Assembly (NCBI RefSeq): GCF_015207395.1
Contig: NZ_JADEWX010000031.1
Location: 1-48,809, forward strand
Source: Nodosilinea sp. LEGE 07088
Lineage (GTDB): Bacteria > Cyanobacteriota > Cyanobacteriia > Phormidesmidales > Phormidesmidaceae
Length of the DNA stretch: 48,809 nucleotides
Direction of reading: 5' to 3'
Under the pieces are notes generated by a model that worked only from the letters and a program-made list of their open reading frames with translations, did no database searches and was not told the DNA's origin. The position numbers and the translations under genes are program-made. Shown in pieces: positions 16,059-24,731 of this stretch (the first letter of the stretch is position 1; every line of letters begins with the position of its first letter).

Positions 16059-17894
16059 ATGCGGCAATTTCTCAAGTACACTCTGGCCAGTCTAACTGGG
16101 TCGATTTTATTTTTTTTGCTGCTGGGCTTCTTATTCACCTTAGGCGCCGTGGGCCTGGTGGGGGTGATAGTGGCCAGCCTGGCCGAAGAGAACGACTCTC
16201 CCGGGATCGACAAAGATACGGTGCTGGTGTACGACCTGGGAACCGTGATCCCCGATTCGCCTGAGGCTGTAGACCCTGGGGCGATCTTGCTGGGAGGGTC
16301 TAGCCCCAGCTCTCTGACGCTGCGTCAGGCCGCATTGGCCTTAGAAGAGGCTGCCACCGACGATCGCATCGGGGCGCTCTACATCCGGGGTGGCGAAGGA
16401 GTGGGAACCGGGCTGGCCAGCCAGGTAGACATTCAGCAGGCGATGGAGACCTTTCGCGCCGCTGGCAAGCCCATCTTGGCCTACGACCTATCGTGGAGCG
16501 AGCGGGAATATGCCCTAGCCGCTATTGCCGACACCATCTACCTCAACCCCTTTGGCGACATCGAGATGAACGGTCTCTACGCCGAAACCATGTACCAGGC
16601 CGAAGCCTTAGAAAAACTGGGCATTGGGGTGCAGGTGACCCGGGTAGGCAAGTATAAGTCGGCGGTAGAACCGCTCATTCGTGACACCATGAGCCCCGAA
16701 GAACGGGAGCAAACCCAGCGTCTGCTGGGCGATCTCTGGCAGAACCTGTTGACTGCCTCGACCCAGCCGCGATCGCTGTCACCTGAGCAGCTCCAGGGCA
16801 TTGCCAACACCCAGGGGTTTCTGTTTGGGGCAGAGGCGGAGACCCAAAAGCTGGTCGATACCATCGCCTACGAAGACGAAGTGATCGTCGCCCTGCGCGA
16901 AATAACCGGAGAAGAGGATCTGGCCGACAGCGACGATGCCCTAGATTTTCGCCAGATTGATCTGGCTGCCTACGCCAAAACCGTTGACGACCCATTGCTC
17001 AGCCGTCGTTCTGACCAGGAGGTGGCCCTGATCTACGCCGAAGGCCCCATTGTTGATGGTGACGACGACGGTACCTTTGGCCCCAGTGGCATCATTGCAG
17101 CCAATACCCTGGCCCGGCAACTGCGCCAGCTGCGCCAAGACGATGACGTCAAAGCCGTGGTACTGCGGGTCAACAGCCCCGGCGGCAGTGCCACCGCCTC
17201 GGAGATCATTCTGCGGGAGATGCAGCTGGTGCAGGAGGCAGGCAAGCCCGTAGTGGTCTCCATGGGCAACGTGGCGGCCTCCGGCGGCTACTGGATTGCC
17301 TGCCAGGCCGATGCCATTTTGGCCCAGCCCACCACCATTACCGGCTCCATTGGCGTCTTCGGCGTTTTTCTCAACCTCGATCAGCTGGGCACCAAGGTCG
17401 GCGTTAACTGGGACGGCGTGAAAACCGCCCAGCTGGCAGATATTTTTTCGACCACGCGGCCCAAGACCGCAGCCGAACTGACCATTTTGCAGCGCCTGGT
17501 CGATACCATCTATGACAGCTTTCTCGACCGGGTGGCCGAGGGGCGCGACCTGCCTCGTTCTACCGTCGCTGAGCTAGCCCAGGGGCGGGTGTGGTCGGGT
17601 AAAGCCGCTTTAGAGTTAGGCCTAGTCGATCAGCTGGGCGGTTTAGACGCGGCGATCGCCACCGCGGCCGAACTCGCCGAGCTGGGCGACGACTGGCAAC
17701 TCAATGAATATCCCGAACCGACCCCATGGCAGCAGTTCGTCCAAAGCTTTTTGGGTGCCGAAGTCGCCACTACGGCCCCTGACCCCCTCACAGCCCAGGT
17801 ACTGGAGTTCTTAGACGAGACTCAGCTGATGCGCACCCTCAACGACCCCAGAGGCATTTACTCGCTCATGCCCTATCGGTTTGTCGTCAAGTAG
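16059..17894 (+). CDS. sppA: Signal peptide peptidase SppA, 67-kDa type (protease IV)
   Basis: This 611-aa protein is the two-domain long form of SppA. An N-terminal membrane anchor spans about residues 12-41. The catalytic dyad is visible: general-base lysine K200 in VGKYKSAVEP and nucleophile serine S408 in GNVAASGGYW, matching E. coli K209/S409. It cleaves remnant signal peptides in the membrane. In cyanobacteria SppA-type proteases have also been linked to light-acclimation turnover of antenna proteins. It is next to tatA and may be co-transcribed with it. Confidence 0.94.
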   Translation: MRQFLKYTLASLTGSILFFLLLGFLFTLGAVGLVGVIVASLAEENDSPGIDKDTVLVYDLGTVIPDSPEAVDPGAILLGGSSPSSLTLRQAALALEEAATDDRIGALYIRGGEGVGTGLASQVDIQQAMETFRAAGKPILAYDLSWSEREYALAAIADTIYLNPFGDIEMNGLYAETMYQAEALEKLGIGVQVTRVGKYKSAVEPLIRDTMSPEEREQTQRLLGDLWQNLLTASTQPRSLSPEQLQGIANTQGFLFGAEAETQKLVDTIAYEDEVIVALREITGEEDLADSDDALDFRQIDLAAYAKTVDDPLLSRRSDQEVALIYAEGPIVDGDDDGTFGPSGIIAANTLARQLRQLRQDDDVKAVVLRVNSPGGSATASEIILREMQLVQEAGKPVVVSMGNVAASGGYWIACQADAILAQPTTITGSIGVFGVFLNLDQLGTKVGVNWDGVKTAQLADIFSTTRPKTAAELTILQRLVDTIYDSFLDRVAEGRDLPRSTVAELAQGRVWSGKAALELGLVDQLGGLDAAIATAAELAELGDDWQLNEYPEPTPWQQFVQSFLGAEVATTAPDPLTAQVLEFLDETQLMRTLNDPRGIYSLMPYRFVVK

Positions 17895-17916
17895 CCGTAG
17901 GCTTCTCCCCGCCCGC

Positions 17917-18903
17917 CTAGCGCCCAGGCAGGCCGTGCACTCGCATCAGGTCTGCCAGGGTTGAGCAATAGGGCTCCATGCCAAAACTGGCGGGGCTGAC
18001 CGCACCGGTATAGACAAAGTGGCGATAGCGCAGGCAGAAATAATCCCAGGGGGCCATTTGTACTCGAAATACCCTAATCAGTACGTCAGCCAGCCACATC
18101 GATAGGGGCAGACGAAACCAGATGCGTTGGCCAAAATAGTCACAGATTTGTTCCACCGCCTGGTTCACCGTCAGGGGTGGGTTGCCCAGCACATACTCGC
18201 GGTAGCCTGTACTCGACGGATGCTCGATCAGGTAGTTAATCACCGTGGCAATGTCTTGGGCATGGGCAAAGTGAAACCCAGCATCGGCCTGGAAAAACCG
18301 CACCAGCCCGACCCAGCGGGTAACATCTTTCAGCCCGGCTGAAATAAACGAGTAAGGCTTGTCTTTGTCGCCCCCAAACACCAGCGTCGGAAACACCGTC
18401 GTAATTTTGTCATACACCGGCAGGTCGGGCAGACGGTGATGGCATTCGTACTTAGTGCGAATGTAATCAGTACCCATTTGCCCGGCCTCAAGCAGGGGAG
18501 CGCTGCGTCGGTTCAAGATACTGGCGGTCGAGAAGTAGACCACCTGCTGACAGCGCTGGGGGTCGAGGTGGGCCATGAGTTGCAGATTGGCGTCGATGTT
18601 AATCGCCTCGACGTAACCGGGGGCACCCCCCCAGGCCGCAGCGGTGAGAATTGCAATGTCTATGGTGCCGAGCAGGTCGGCATAGGGAGCAATATCCTCT
18701 AGACCACCGTGGAGAATATGGACATTGGGGCGGTCACGTACCGCCAGTCGCAGTTTTTCGGGATGGCGCAACAGCAAAAACAACTCGTAGCGATCGCTTT
18801 CCAGGAGCAGTTCGAGAATGTAATGGCCAATACATCCGCTCGCCCCCGTCATAAACACACGCAGAGTTTTAGGGCTGAAGGGGATAGAAGGCACAGTATC
18901 CAA
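17917..18903 (-). CDS. NAD-dependent epimerase/dehydratase (extended SDR)
   Basis: This 328-aa protein has the nucleotide-binding TGASGCIGHYILELLL near residue 18 and an active-site region with YIRTKYECHH, an YxxxK-like arrangement preceded by YFSTASIL. These are extended short-chain dehydrogenase features. The substrate is unknown, with nucleotide-sugar or isoprenoid-type modifications as candidates. It is convergent with sppA, 22 bp apart. I see no partner genes that would place it in a pathway. Confidence 0.83.
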   Translation of the reverse strand: MDTVPSIPFSPKTLRVFMTGASGCIGHYILELLLESDRYELFLLLRHPEKLRLAVRDRPNVHILHGGLEDIAPYADLLGTIDIAILTAAAWGGAPGYVEAINIDANLQLMAHLDPQRCQQVVYFSTASILNRRSAPLLEAGQMGTDYIRTKYECHHRLPDLPVYDKITTVFPTLVFGGDKDKPYSFISAGLKDVTRWVGLVRFFQADAGFHFAHAQDIATVINYLIEHPSSTGYREYVLGNPPLTVNQAVEQICDYFGQRIWFRLPLSMWLADVLIRVFRVQMAPWDYFCLRYRHFVYTGAVSPASFGMEPYCSTLADLMRVHGLPGR

Positions 18904-19149
18904 ATTAGTCTTTCAGCTAAACGGGTATAGTCAGACAGTTTAGACCGTTTTGGCAAAGGCTCAACGTTCCACATGGGTCTGGGAACCCTAACAGAGCATC
19001 ATCTTACTGCTCCATATCATTGCCAGAAAACCCTCACCATTCTTGACAAGTTTGATAAAGGCTAGATAAAAGCCTGCAAAAAGCCCCGAACTACTCAGAG
19101 TAACTACGTAGATTAGGGGGGAATAACGTGATCGTTGACAAGAATTTTT

Positions 19150-19680
19150 ATGGCTATGGCCAACTACCTGCGCCGCTTTCATGTCAAGCTCTGTAGTAGT
19201 GCCAAGGGCAGTCAGGAGAAGGGATTTACCCTGGTTGAGCTGCTCGTTGTCATCATCACTACCAGCATTCTGGCGGCGATCGCTCTCCCCAGCTTCTTAA
19301 ATCAGGCGGCTAGGGCGAAGCAAGCTGGTGCTTTAAAATACATTGGTGCTGTCAATCGGGGCCAGCAGATCTTTTTTCTAGAAAACTCTCGCTTTGCTAC
19401 TTCTATCAATGAGTTAGGCTTTCTCGCTGCCCAGGCCCCTGACGATTACAGCTACACCTTGACGTCGGGGATAGGGGGCCTAACCGTAGCCAGCGCCCAG
19501 GCAATTCCAACCGACCCGGTTCTGCGGGGCTACGCCGGGGTGGTGTTTGCCACCTTAGACTCTGGCGGTGGCCCCAAGCTCGCCACGGTAATTTGCCAAG
19601 GTGTTGCCGCGACAGCCCCGACGCCAACGCCAGTAATGGTCGGTAGCGAGATGCAGATTACCAACTGCGATTACCTCTAG
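19150..19680 (+). CDS. Type IV pilin-like protein (PilA family)
   Basis: The ATG at 19150 (or 19156) gives about 176 aa. The frame also opens with a TTG at 19135. A pre-pilin peptidase site lies after a basic leader: GSQEKG/FTLVELLVVIITTSILAAIALPSF (cleavage after G; helix about 22 residues), with the conserved E5. The mature domain has two cysteines near the end (VICQG and ITNCDYL) that could form the pilin disulfide loop. Cyanobacterial PilA-like proteins support twitching, DNA uptake or adhesion. No pil operon is adjacent, so it may be a minor pilin. Confidence 0.86.
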   Translation: MAMANYLRRFHVKLCSSAKGSQEKGFTLVELLVVIITTSILAAIALPSFLNQAARAKQAGALKYIGAVNRGQQIFFLENSRFATSINELGFLAAQAPDDYSYTLTSGIGGLTVASAQAIPTDPVLRGYAGVVFATLDSGGGPKLATVICQGVAATAPTPTPVMVGSEMQITNCDYL

Positions 19681-19774
19681 GGGCGATCGCAGTTGTAACA
19701 AACCCAACGGCACACCGTGGCTGAGTGTCGGGGGCAGCGCTACAGTAAAGGGTGATCTATCGCGCTGCACCGCC

Positions 19775-20497
19775 GTGGGACTTGCCCAGCCATCATCACC
19801 AACCGCCAGCGATATTCAGGGTCTGTTCGACCGGATTGCCCCCGTTTACGACCGCCTCAATGAACGCCTCAGCTTTGGGCTGCACCGAGTTTGGAAACGC
19901 ATGGCCGTGCGCTGGAGTGGTGCCGCCCCAGGCCACACCGCCCTCGATGTGTGCTGCGGCAGCGGCGATCTGGCGCTGATGCTCTCCCAGGCGGTGGGGG
20001 CCACTGGCACCGTTTACGGCCTAGACTTCTCGGCAGAGCTGCTGGCAGTGGCGGCCACCAGAGAGGCCAAAACCGCACTACCCCAGGCCCCGATCCATTG
20101 GCTTCAGGGCGATGCACTTGCTCTCCCCCTCGCCACCGCCAGCATCGATGCCGCCACCATGGGCTATGGCCTGCGCAACCTCACCGATATTCCCCAGGGG
20201 CTAGCGGAGCTGCGGCGGGTGCTCAAGCCCCAGGCCAGCGCCGCCATTCTCGACTTTCACCGGCCCCGGGGCGGGCTAGCTGAGCAGTTTCAGCGCTGGT
20301 ACCTCGACACCCTGGTGGTGCCCACGGCTCAGCAAATGGGGCTGACCGATGAATATGCCTACATTGGCCCCAGCCTCGATCGCTTCCCCCTGGGGCCTGA
20401 GCAGGTGATGCTGGCCCACCAGGCCGGGTTTGACCGGGCGGTGCACTACCCGATTGCCGGGGGACTGATGGGGGTGCTCGTGGTGAGCTACCGATGA
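19775..20497 (+). CDS. menG: 2-phytyl-1,4-naphthoquinone (demethylphylloquinone) methyltransferase, UbiE/MenG type
   Basis: This 240-aa protein starts at GTG 19775, with no other in-frame start before the homology. UbiE family motifs are [13 protein letters not shown] at the start, [12 protein letters not shown] (SAM-binding) and [26 protein letters not shown]. It would perform the last methylation in phylloquinone synthesis for photosystem I. The 4-bp overlap with the DUF445 gene (ATGA at 20494-20497) suggests coupled translation. The start region lacks a strong ribosome binding site. Confidence 0.9.
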   Translation: MGLAQPSSPTASDIQGLFDRIAPVYDRLNERLSFGLHRVWKRMAVRWSGAAPGHTALDVCCGSGDLALMLSQAVGATGTVYGLDFSAELLAVAATREAKTALPQAPIHWLQGDALALPLATASIDAATMGYGLRNLTDIPQGLAELRRVLKPQASAAILDFHRPRGGLAEQFQRWYLDTLVVPTAQQMGLTDEYAYIGPSLDRFPLGPEQVMLAHQAGFDRAVHYPIAGGLMGVLVVSYR

Positions 20498-21738
20498 CCG
20501 GGTCTGATCTATGGCTACTCTTAGCACCGCCCATTATTGGCGGCGTCATTGGCTATTTCACCAACGACATCGCCATCAAAATGTTGTTTCGCCCCTATCG
20601 CCCGCTGTACCTGGGCAAGCGCCGCCTGCCCTTTACCCCGGGGCTGATTCCTAGCAACCAAGAGCGGCTGGCCAAGCGCATTTCTGACACCATTATGGGG
20701 TCATTGCTGACCCCCGAAGAGCTGCAAAATCTGGCTCGGCGGCTGCTGCAAACCGAACGCACCCAGGCGGCGATCAAGTGGCTCTTGCAACTGGCCCTCG
20801 ACCAGGTGCAGAGCCGCGCCCAAGAGCGCACCGCCAAAATTGCTGGTGCCATTTTGCAAGACCTGTTTGGCAAATCGCTACCCCGACTCATTCGCGTGTG
20901 GGCACGGCGCGACAACTTTCTCGAACCCCAGCTCAACCAGCTGTTTGACCAGGTGCTGATAGATTTTCGGTTGACCGCCGAGCAGGCTGACCAGATTGTC
21001 ACCTGGTTGCTCAGCGGCGTTTTTCCCCCCGACAAACTGCGCCAGTTGGCGGTCGATTTTCTCACCGATCGCAACATTCAAGTCATCGACACGATCTTTC
21101 GCGAGCGCACCAGCGGCACCTACTGGGTCGTAGCTAACTTGTTTGGGGTGCGCAATGCCCTCAGCCGGCTGCGGGCCTTTTGCCTCGACGAGCGCGAAGT
21201 CAGCAACGCCCGCATTGCCGAACTGGTGGTAGCCCTCCAGGTCAAAACCCGCCTACGCGACTCGCTACAGCGGGTGTCGCTGCAAAACCTGCCGGTCTCG
21301 ACCGTGCGCCAGGTGCGGCGCAACCTGCGCGAGTCGGTGCAGGGCTACATTCAAACCCTGGGGCCGGAGTTTGTGCGCGGTCTGGGGGCCTCGGTCAACT
21401 GGGAAATGCTGGCCACTCAGCTACTCAACCGCCTGCAAAATTCGGCGGTGATCACCCAGTCGCTTGACCCAGTCAGCGAAGAGCTGGCGCTGATCTTAGA
21501 GCGCTACCTGGAGCGCGATCTGGAGTCGTTGGTGGCCCAAATTATCCCGATTTTGAATATTGACCAGGTGATTATTGACCGAGTACGGGGCACGTCGCCC
21601 AAGGAGCTGGAGCTGGCGATTCAGGGCATTGTGCGCAATGAATTGCAGGCGATCGTCAACCTGGGGGGCATTTTAGGTTTTGCCATTGGGGTGCTACAGG
21701 CAGCATTTTTCTACTTTCAGCGATCGGGCGGGCTGTAG
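20494..21738 (+). CDS. DUF445-family membrane protein
   Basis: This 414-aa protein has an N-terminal membrane segment [20 protein letters not shown] (about residues 6-25) followed by the DUF445 hallmark [11 protein letters not shown] and [16 protein letters not shown] long helical middle ([16 protein letters not shown] and similar) follows, and the C-terminal hydrophobic segment is [19 protein letters not shown]. Members bring membrane ends together around a helical tether. Function is unknown. Coupling to menG is unexplained and may be only transcriptional convenience. Confidence 0.86.
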   Translation: MTGSDLWLLLAPPIIGGVIGYFTNDIAIKMLFRPYRPLYLGKRRLPFTPGLIPSNQERLAKRISDTIMGSLLTPEELQNLARRLLQTERTQAAIKWLLQLALDQVQSRAQERTAKIAGAILQDLFGKSLPRLIRVWARRDNFLEPQLNQLFDQVLIDFRLTAEQADQIVTWLLSGVFPPDKLRQLAVDFLTDRNIQVIDTIFRERTSGTYWVVANLFGVRNALSRLRAFCLDEREVSNARIAELVVALQVKTRLRDSLQRVSLQNLPVSTVRQVRRNLRESVQGYIQTLGPEFVRGLGASVNWEMLATQLLNRLQNSAVITQSLDPVSEELALILERYLERDLESLVAQIIPILNIDQVIIDRVRGTSPKELELAIQGIVRNELQAIVNLGGILGFAIGVLQAAFFYFQRSGGL

Positions 21739-21797
21739 CGATCGCCTACTTTATCGCCGACCTTGAGATGTCAATCTCCCCTCCCTAAGCCAGCGAG

Positions 21798-22298
21798 CTA
21801 TGGCAGGGATTCGAGCGCGCTGAGCTGGCTGACTAGGGCAGAAATCGCCTCGGGGTTAGCCGCCTTTTGCGACGTCGCTAGCACCTCCCGCCCCAGCACG
21901 GTGCAGCCCAGGTGGGAGAGCTGCTGCCGCATAGCCAGCAATACCTTCTGACCGCCGCCGCCGCTGTGGCTGGCCAAAGCCACGGGGCGACCGTTGAACA
22001 GGGCGCGAAAGTCTTCGGTGCTGACCGACAGCCAGGCGATCGCATTGCTCACCACCGGCGGAATGGAGCCGTTGTATTCGGGCGCGCAAATCACCAGGCT
22101 TTTGTGGTCTCGTAGGGCCTGGGCCAGCTTGAGTAGCCCCTCGCTAGTGCCACCCGCCTGGTTGAGCGAGTCGTAGAGGGGCAGTTGTAGTTCGGGTAGG
22201 CTAATGGTCTCTACGGATAGGTTTTTAGATTTGGCTTCGGCGGCAAAAGATTGGGCCAGGCTGAGGTTAGAGCCCTTAGTGGCAGAGAGAATCAGCAT
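21798..22298 (-). CDS. NADPH-dependent FMN reductase-like flavoprotein
   Basis: This 166-aa protein has the flavodoxin-like fold. The FMN phosphate loop is in ILSATKGSNLSLAQSFA, and the signature APEYNGSIPPVVSNAIAWLS is typical of the ArsH/SsuE/chromate-reductase-like NAD(P)H:FMN reductases, with SHSGGGG later. It could reduce quinones, azo compounds or metals. The physiological substrate is unknown. The ATG at 22298 follows a GACCTCC stretch on the complementary side, so the upstream transcript end is AT-rich. Confidence 0.84.
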   Translation of the reverse strand: MLILSATKGSNLSLAQSFAAEAKSKNLSVETISLPELQLPLYDSLNQAGGTSEGLLKLAQALRDHKSLVICAPEYNGSIPPVVSNAIAWLSVSTEDFRALFNGRPVALASHSGGGGQKVLLAMRQQLSHLGCTVLGREVLATSQKAANPEAISALVSQLSALESLP

Positions 22299-22374
22299 TG
22301 GAGGTCGGGAAGTAACAATAGTTCACAAATGGCGCGCGCCTTCAATCTACCATCGATACTGCTCTAACGACTTC

Positions 22375-22542
22375 TTAGGGCGGATGGTTGCCCACGGCCA
22401 CCAAAACTCGACGCAAATTGACAACACCATCTCGATTCAGCGCCAGCCTATCCACTGTTGCGCGGCCGATGGGTGTGATACCTAACATGAGGATCGAGCC
22501 CTCGCCCCAGACGAAGTGTTCTCGCCATTGGTGCTGGCGCGG
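22375..22542 (-). pseudogene. C-terminal remnant of a cyanobacterial HNH endonuclease
   Basis: On the minus strand an open stretch of about 55 codons reads PRQHQWREHFVWGEGS, then LMLGITPIGRATVDRLALN and ends VGNHPP before a stop at 22375. This closely resembles the tail of a common cyanobacterial HNH-endonuclease family, whose members end with PRQQ.W..HF.W, ...GRAT...L.LN and ...HPP. An in-frame stop (TAA) just upstream of position 22542 and the absence of any HNH core upstream show it is a decayed fragment. Sequence beyond about 22545 switches to repeat-like DNA. It is too short for routine gene callers. Confidence 0.62.
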
Positions 22543-22611
22543 AACTCTTTAAGGTTTTGCACGGCTACCGGAAACAGCCGATACACTGTTAAGCTCAGTT
22601 CGGGATCACAC

Positions 22612-22738
22612 TTTCCCCTCCTGGGAGGGGTGCCCGGAGGGCGGGGTGAGTCAAAATGCTGACATCAAGGCGGCTGCGTTCTACGGATAAGCCGGGCAAT
22701 GGCTCAGACCAACCCTAACCCCTTCCAGGAGGGGAAGG
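22612..22738. repeat. Pair of dispersed C/G-rich repeat elements
   Basis: The segments TTTCCCCTCCTGGGAGGGG (22612-22630), continuing to GGGCGGGGTGAG at 22651, and CCCCTTCCAGGAGGGGAAGG at 22719-22738 share an inverted CTCC(T)GG(G)AGGGG core. This type of sequence recurs in many bacterial intergenic regions. The left-end sequence at 33-53 has a related CCCCTCCC...GGAGG run. This is likely repeat debris and not a gene. Confidence 0.45.
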
Positions 22739-22848
22739 CTAGCCTGGTTCTAAACGAGGGAGGCTTAACCCGAATTCAGGTTGTTAGCAATGAGTTCAAG
22801 CCTTTAGCCGCTGCCCAGGCAATTACCGCTGCATCGCTGTCACAATAA
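22699..22848 (+). CDS. Possible 49-aa ORF upstream of the AllA-like gene
   Basis: ATG at 22699 opens a 49-codon frame ending 22 bp before the AllA-like start. Its N-terminal part (TNPNPFQEGK) is encoded by the dispersed repeat, and its C-terminal part (TRIQVVSNEFKPLAAAQAI) looks protein-like. No family was recognised. It may be a remnant or a fortuitous frame. The surrounding 22543-22870 shows nothing else. Confidence 0.25.
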   Translation: MAQTNPNPFQEGKASLVLNEGGLTRIQVVSNEFKPLAAAQAITAASLSQ

Positions 22849-22870
22849 CTCAGCTCGTTATATGTAGCCG

Positions 22871-23371
22871 ATGACCCCACCCCTTACCCTTCACCGACTC
22901 CCGGCTCAGCCCATTACCGCCGAGGCTTTTGCCCCCTTTGGCCAGGTGATTTTTCCCACTGCCGATGGCGCTGACTTTGGCCCAGGGGACGCACAGCTTA
23001 AGCTCGATGAGGGCATTCCGCGCTTTTACATCATGACCCTGGTGGATCGGGGCACCCGGTTTCGCACCATTACCCGCCACCAGCGCTGCACCCAGTGCCT
23101 GGGCGCGCTGGAAGGCAAAGACTGGGTCATGGGGGTGGCCCCACCGGGGGCAGCGGATCGGCCCGACCCCCAGAGCATTCAGGCCTTTCACATCCCTGGC
23201 CATTGCTTTATCAAGCTGGCGGTGGGCACCTGGCACGCGGGGCCGTACTTTAGCCATCCCAGCGTCAGCTTTTATAACCTGGAGCTGAGCGATACCAATA
23301 TCACCGACCACCACACCTGCAACCTGGCCCAGACCTTTGGGCTGGAGTTTGAAATTGTCGCTGGGCAGTAA
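22871..23371 (+). CDS. Ureidoglycolate lyase (AllA)-family protein
   Basis: This 166-aa cupin-like protein of the AllA family has FAPFGQVIF near the N-terminus, TRHQRCTQCLGALEGKDW in the middle, and the conserved block FHIPGHCFIKLAVGTWHAGPYF. AllA releases urea and glyoxylate from ureidoglycolate in purine or allantoin breakdown. No other allantoin genes are nearby, so the biochemical role may differ here. It is convergent with the DUF1636 gene, 62 bp apart. Confidence 0.82.
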   Translation: MTPPLTLHRLPAQPITAEAFAPFGQVIFPTADGADFGPGDAQLKLDEGIPRFYIMTLVDRGTRFRTITRHQRCTQCLGALEGKDWVMGVAPPGAADRPDPQSIQAFHIPGHCFIKLAVGTWHAGPYFSHPSVSFYNLELSDTNITDHHTCNLAQTFGLEFEIVAGQ

Positions 23372-23433
23372 ACCCACTCTAGCCAAACGGGAATCGCCCG
23401 ATCGCACCTATGGGTCGCACCTATGGATCGCAC

Positions 23434-23832
23434 CTATGGAGCGATCGCAGCCTCCACTGCCTCATTGGCCGGGGGCGGTAGAACGTAGGCCGTGGCCTGT
23501 TTGATCGCAGGCGATCGCAGACTGTAGGGCACTTTTCCCCCCACCGCCTCAGCGTATTGGCGACAAAAGGTGGCCAGGTCGGGGGCCGACTGGTGGGGCG
23601 ACAGGTCGTTAAAGATAAAGGTGAGCTTGCCGGGGGCACTGAGGGCGGCATTGCAGGCGCGATCGCAGGCCGCCATGCAGCGCACCGGCTGGAGGGAAAT
23701 ACCAGCGTCGGGGGGAAGGTGCTCCATCAACTGATCGATGAGGCGCTGCCCTCCGGTCGTATCGCCCACATCGGCGGCGGCGGCAGGAAATTTACACAGG
23801 GCACAGACAAATAGAGTGGGCATTTGAGTCAT
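23434..23832 (-). CDS. DUF1636 predicted metal-binding protein
   Basis: This 132-aa protein has a thioredoxin-like ferredoxin pattern: CALCKF near the N-terminus and PVRCMAACDRACNAAL, giving four or more cysteines for a [2Fe-2S] cluster or another metal. It matches DUF1636 (COG5469), which I recall being associated with cobalamin or cobalt gene neighbourhoods. ATG is possible at 23832 or 23823. It is the second gene downstream of the cobalamin riboswitch at 24472-24662, 73 bp after the 145-aa gene, so it is probably repressed by cobalamin. Confidence 0.82.
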   Translation of the reverse strand: MTQMPTLFVCALCKFPAAAADVGDTTGGQRLIDQLMEHLPPDAGISLQPVRCMAACDRACNAALSAPGKLTFIFNDLSPHQSAPDLATFCRQYAEAVGGKVPYSLRSPAIKQATAYVLPPPANEAVEAAIAP

Positions 23833-23905
23833 AGGGCCGAGAAGAATGAAGGGTATTCAGCATGGTCTGCGATCGGGAGACCCAGACCGACCGGTAGCGA
23901 TAGCG

Positions 23906-24343
23906 TTAGGGCTTGGGCGTGAGATCGAACTCGACCTGGCGATCGCCCAACTGGCGCGAGCACTCCGGCGGCGGCACCGCCCACCCCTGCAAATGGGTGA
24001 TATAGGGCGTGGCGTCACCTAGCAGCAGCAAAATCACGTCTTGAGCCGGGTCGTAATTGGCCACGGCGGCCTCCAGGGCAGCCCAGTGATCGGGGTCGAG
24101 CCCCAGGGTGTGACAAAAATTCAACAACACCGCCTGGGCCACAAAGTGGGTGGTGTAGGGCACCAGGTCAAAACCCCAGTCCACAGCCGACGTCACCCCC
24201 GACACCTTGCAGACTACAGCACCCCGCCCCTGGGTCAAAAACCCCTGCCAGGCCCCATGGCCCAAAGGCAGCCAATATTCACGAATAAACAACGGCTGCC
24301 AATGGCCAAAACAGCCCTGCCACACCGCATCTTGAGTGCGCAT
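23906..24343 (-). CDS. Unknown 145-aa protein, first gene behind cobalamin riboswitch
   Basis: The start ATG at 24343 has GGGAGAGG eight bases upstream. The protein has no signal peptide or membrane segment. It is rich in W, H and C (GCFGHWQPLFIREYWLPLGHG; split here at residues about 10-30) with scattered C11, H14, H29, C45, C77, H78 and C128 that could bind metal. It reads like a cyanobacterial hypothetical protein with no named function. The riboswitch and the adjacent DUF1636 gene suggest a role in cobalt or cobalamin acquisition, sparing or trafficking. It is not CobW, CbtA/B or a known transporter. Confidence 0.72.
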   Translation of the reverse strand: MRTQDAVWQGCFGHWQPLFIREYWLPLGHGAWQGFLTQGRGAVVCKVSGVTSAVDWGFDLVPYTTHFVAQAVLLNFCHTLGLDPDHWAALEAAVANYDPAQDVILLLLGDATPYITHLQGWAVPPPECSRQLGDRQVEFDLTPKP

Positions 24344-24379
24344 AGTTACGACCTCTCCCTATGGAAAGGCAAGGCAGCA

Positions 24380-24412
24380 CAAAAACAATGCCCAGGGAGC
24401 AAACTCCCCAGG
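24380..24412 (-). terminator. Intrinsic terminator / expression platform of the riboswitch
   Basis: On the minus strand, CCTGGGGAG (24412-24404), a TTTG loop and CTCCCTGGG (24399-24391) form a 9-bp stem with two G-U pairs. CATTGTTTTTG follows. It lies between the aptamer and the 145-aa gene start, the right place for ligand-controlled attenuation. Confidence 0.65.
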
Positions 24413-24471
24413 TCAACCCAAAGACCGTGATTGGTCATCTGTACCTCGCAGATGGACTATGAAGTGAGACT

Positions 24472-24662
24472 CCATCGGCGGGCATTCTGACTCAGGCAAT
24501 TTTGGATTTTAGATTTTAGCGGTGGATCAACCCAACATCTAAAATTGGCCATCTCAAATCGCTTCACAGCTGCGGGACAGTGGCAGATTTTCACTGCGCT
24601 TTCCCCGTTTCCTTTAGCGGCTGACCCCCGCTAAAACCGACAGAGTTGCATAGTAGCACCTC
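24472..24662 (-). promoter_or_regulatory. Cobalamin (AdoCbl-type) riboswitch
   Basis: Read on the minus strand, the element has the expected order: GAGGTGCTAC at the 5' end, an arm closed by TTTTAGCGGGGG, then GGAAACGGGGAAAG, the core GCAGTGAAAATCTGCCAC, TGTCCCGCAGCTGTGA (the near-invariant CCCGC...CTGTGA box), a variable arm, and the 3' box GAGTCAGAATGCCCGCC. These are the conserved blocks of the cobalamin aptamer in the right order and spacing. It controls the 145-aa gene and the DUF1636 gene. Cobalamin binding should reduce expression. The transcript start is not certain. A TTGACG lies at about 24687 but with no good -10. Confidence 0.88.
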
Positions 24663-24731
24663 AAGAGCGAGACGATGCGCCGTCAACCGTAGTTTTTTGA
24701 GCGATCGCAACCCGCCCCTGCAAATGCCGCA

